Source: an uncultured Caldilineales bacterium (GTDB taxonomy: Bacteria > Chloroflexota > Anaerolineae > JAAEKA01). Taken from it: a stretch of 64,000 nt of DNA. The notes below the pieces were generated by a model that saw nothing but the letters and a program-made list of their open reading frames with translations, made no database searches and was not told the DNA's origin. The stretch is taken from assembly GCA_937907455.1 (NCBI GenBank), contig CALESQ010000013.1:62001-126000 (forward strand), given 5' to 3'. Shown here in pieces: positions 61,839-64,000 of this stretch (within the stretch, counting starts at the first letter, position 1; every line of letters begins with the position of its first letter). A program made the position numbers and the translations under genes.

Positions 61839-64000
61839 CTAGCGGGTGCGCTGGAAGACCACCTCGAACGAGTTGTGGAACAGCGTGTTACCGCCACCGC
61901 CGTCGGAGCAGTTTTCTTCATCCGCAAAGTTGGAATGAACCGGCTGGGCGAAATCGGTGCTGGCGGGTGAGCCGTCAGGGTTGGCAACAAATACGGTGTA
62001 TTCAGCCATTTTCCACATCACGAACTCAACCATGCCGGGGCCTTTCGAGCCTGAAGCCATGCGATCAAGCGCATTGCCAGGGTTGCCGTTGCTGGCCTGT
62101 ACCACCAAAATGCCGTTCAGCGGATTGCCACCAGCATCCAACACCTTGATAAAGATGTTGTGTTTGCCGCGGTTTTCGCAGGCGCTCAGGCGACGCATGG
62201 TCACCAGCTTCCATTCCACACTGGGCGCAGCCGCCGGAGCAGGAGCCGGCGCAGCCGCACGCGTGGTGGTATCTGCCGCGGGGGCTGCGGCCACAGCTAC
62301 CGAAGCCTGGGCAATCCGCTGAACCACCGCCGTGGCAGTAGGTTCCGGCGTGAAGGTAGGCGTGGGCAACGGCGTGGGCGTGTCGGTGGGCAACGGCGTG
62401 CTGGTGGGCGTGGGCGTCACCGTGGGAGTGGCCGAAGGGATGGGCGTTTGCGTAGGCAGCGGCGTGTAAGTAGGTCTGGCATCGAAGTCCAGCGCCTGCG
62501 CCAAAGCCACGCCACGGCTGGGGAAGGGCGAATTGGCCGCCACCTCCGCTACTTCAACGCCGCCACGGGCAGGCATCTGCTGCGCCATCGTCATCTGATT
62601 GATTTCAGCTTCGGCCGCGGCCACCGGTTTGATGACCAGGTTATAGGGCAACACCACGCCGCATAGATAGATCAGCATGGCCAGCAGCAAAATCAGCAGC
62701 ACCTTGGTCAGCGTTCCGGCATGGGTAAACCACGTCAGCGCTTTGCCGATGCCACCATTCAGACGACCTGAGCCTGCTTTTACCGGTGTAGCCACGCGGC
62801 GATCCGCGCTTTCCAGGGTCTCAGCCGCGCGACGGTCTGCTTTAACGGGCTTACGTTCTCTTTCGACAGAGGCTGCAGGCGCTGTTGCAGCAACCGGTAC
62901 GCTGCTGACCATCGGTGTGACACCCTGATTGCGCTGGTTGGACGCGCGCAGGCGTTCCTGCAACATCCGGCTCAGATTGAGTGCCAACGTCGGATATTGC
63001 AGCATGAGGTCTTCAAAGTCCTCCTGACGCAACATCCAGGCATCTACATCGCTGATAGCGCGGGCCGAGCTGCTGCGCAGCCCTTCCAGCAACAGCGCGC
63101 CTTCACCGAAAACCTCGCCGTCACCCAGCAGCGCCAGCGGGGTGACACCCTTGCCGGCTGCTGCCTCAAGCTGCACCTGGCCGCGCTCCACCAGGAATAG
63201 GCCATCCGGGCTGTCGCCCTGACGATAGATCAGCTCACCGGCGCGGAAGCGGGAAGCCACCAGGCGCCGACGCACGGCCTCAAGCTGCGGGCGCGAAAGG
63301 CCTGACAGCAGGGTGATCTTGCGCAGGTGCTTGTCGAAGAAGTTTTCATCTGCCGCAGCCAGCTTTTGCGCCACGTTTTCGGTAGCAGCCGCTTGCAGCG
63401 CAGGGTAGCGACTCTGCACCCGGTCAAAATCGGTACTGTACAGCACCCACAGGGTGGTGTCGGTGGTAGCTACCGCGTCAGAAGTACGCGGGCGGCCTGT
63501 TACCAGAGCCATTTCACCGAATTCGCCCCCTGTAGTCAGGCGGGCCAGCACCTCATCATCACCGCGCAGCTCAACCTGACCTTTTTCGATCAGGAACAAG
63601 CCTTCGCCAGGGTCGCCGCGGCGATAGATCAGCTCGCGTGCAGGTACATGCTGCAACACCATCGAAGCCGCCACATCAGCCAACGCGTCGTCCGGCCAAC
63701 GGCTGAAGGTGGGGAGCTGACGCAGACGGACTGCCGCTGCTTTTTGATCGCCCGCGTTAAGCGAGGCGCGCAGCTCGGCGCTCATCGCCCCGGCCAGCTC
63801 AGGATAGCGTGCGGAAAGAGCTGTCCACGAAGCCGCGCTCAACTCCCACACGGTGGTGTCGCTCATGGCTTCGGCGCTGCGGGCGTGTGCCTTGCCGGTA
63901 AGCAGCTCCAGATCGCTGAAGACAGCACCCGCGCCCAGCGTGGTGTCGCTGTCCAGTCCATCGGGATCAGACAACAGCACTTGGCCGCGTTCGACAATCA
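61839..64000 (-). CDS. Multi-cNMP-binding-domain membrane protein (5' end missing)
   Basis: At least 720 residues are present; the frame continues past the right edge, where IVERGQVLL shows the middle of a first cNMP-binding domain. Two complete CAP_ED-type domains follow, marked by IYRRGDPGEGLFLIEKGQV with GEFGEMALVTGRPRTS, and IYRQGDSPDGLFLVERGQV with GEVFGEGALLLEG. Then come a membrane helix (VLLILLLAMLIYLCGVV), a long Thr/Pro linker (PTPTSTPLPTDTPTP type) and an outer C-terminal domain with two cysteines. It looks like a cyclic-nucleotide sensor passing a signal across the membrane. No enzymatic output domain was recognised. Confidence 0.82.
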   Translation of the reverse strand, partial: IVERGQVLLSDPDGLDSDTTLGAGAVFSDLELLTGKAHARSAEAMSDTTVWELSAASWTALSARYPELAGAMSAELRASLNAGDQKAAAVRLRQLPTFSRWPDDALADVAASMVLQHVPARELIYRRGDPGEGLFLIEKGQVELRGDDEVLARLTTGGEFGEMALVTGRPRTSDAVATTDTTLWVLYSTDFDRVQSRYPALQAAATENVAQKLAAADENFFDKHLRKITLLSGLSRPQLEAVRRRLVASRFRAGELIYRQGDSPDGLFLVERGQVQLEAAAGKGVTPLALLGDGEVFGEGALLLEGLRSSSARAISDVDAWMLRQEDFEDLMLQYPTLALNLSRMLQERLRASNQRNQGVTPMVSSVPVAATAPAASVERERKPVKADRRAAETLESADRRVATPVKAGSGRLNGGIGKALTWFTHAGTLTKVLLILLLAMLIYLCGVVLPYNLVIKPVAAAEAEINQMTMAQQMPARGGVEVAEVAANSPFPSRGVALAQALDFDARPTYTPLPTQTPIPSATPTVTPTPTSTPLPTDTPTPLPTPTFTPEPTATAVVQRIAQASVAVAAAPAADTTTRAAAPAPAPAAAPSVEWKLVTMRRLSACENRGKHNIFIKVLDAGGNPLNGILVVQASNGNPGNALDRMASGSKGPGMVEFVMWKMAEYTVFVANPDGSPASTDFAQPVHSNFADEENCSDGGGGNTLFHNSFEVVFQRTR

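Overview
The window most likely comes from a Chloroflexota bacterium of the Anaerolineae/Caldilineae type. This is inferred from the gene mix, not from a marker gene. The pointers are a caa3 oxidase with the A2-type YSHPAVY motif, a GlgE/GlgM-like pair, an archaeal-type HMG-CoA synthase/thiolase/DUF35 set, cNMP-binding membrane proteins with Thr/Pro linkers, and many dispersed intergenic repeats. GC is high and genes are dense with short overlaps. Several promoters place +1 on the start codon, so leaderless mRNAs are probably common.

Layout. 1-6100 (-): a cytochrome caa3 oxidase operon (coxB, coxA, subunit IV, coxC, ctaG, a YtkA-like gene and a SURF1 gene cut by the left edge). 6180-6961 (+): a DtxR/MntR-type regulator with a clear promoter. 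6965-11558 (-): GlgE, a GlgM-like glycosyltransferase and chorismate synthase. 11690-15536 (+): an alpha-oxoamine synthase and a histidine kinase/response regulator pair. 15537-15982: repeats and a MITE-like element. 15983-19811 (+): three divergent complex I/hydrogenase-4-like membrane proteins. 19846-24480 (+): HMG-CoA reductase, HMG-CoA synthase, thiolase and a DUF35 protein, with a shared promoter motif and an unusual 21-bp repeat block. 24547-28433: an acetyltransferase, a second MITE-like element, a secreted amine oxidase and an orphan IS3 orfA between inverted repeats. 28475-33502 (+): a FadR-type regulator with its own operator, an alkyl-DHAP-synthase-like oxidase, glycerol-3-phosphate dehydrogenase and a Het-C-like protein. 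33578-36456 (-): an acyltransferase, an HpnA-like epimerase and a radical SAM protein. 36495-40022 (-): tRNA-Asn, rpoD and dnaG.

40151-45250: a YgjP-like metalloprotein, a sulfatase, an ABC-F protein, a well-delimited unidentified small RNA (possibly 6S-like) and a lysoplasmalogenase-family protein. 45372-54680 (-): a surface-polysaccharide operon (reductase, GT2, GT4, initiating sugar transferase, M20 hydrolase, two GT-C paralogues, methyltransferase). 54993-57251 (+): threonine dehydrogenase and KBL. 57615-60306 (+): a tight cluster of a DUF3467 protein, a translin-family protein and a Cas4-like nuclease split into two membrane-anchored halves around an L,D-transpeptidase. 60541-64000 (-): a YerB-like lipoprotein and a cNMP-sensing membrane protein cut by the right edge.

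The most unusual items are the split membrane Cas4-like nuclease with translin, the small RNA at 44082-44289, the three-gene degenerate antiporter cassette, the mevalonate promoter motif and repeat block, the FadR/ether-lipid cassette, and four repeat or MITE families. No rRNA, CRISPR array or phage region was seen.
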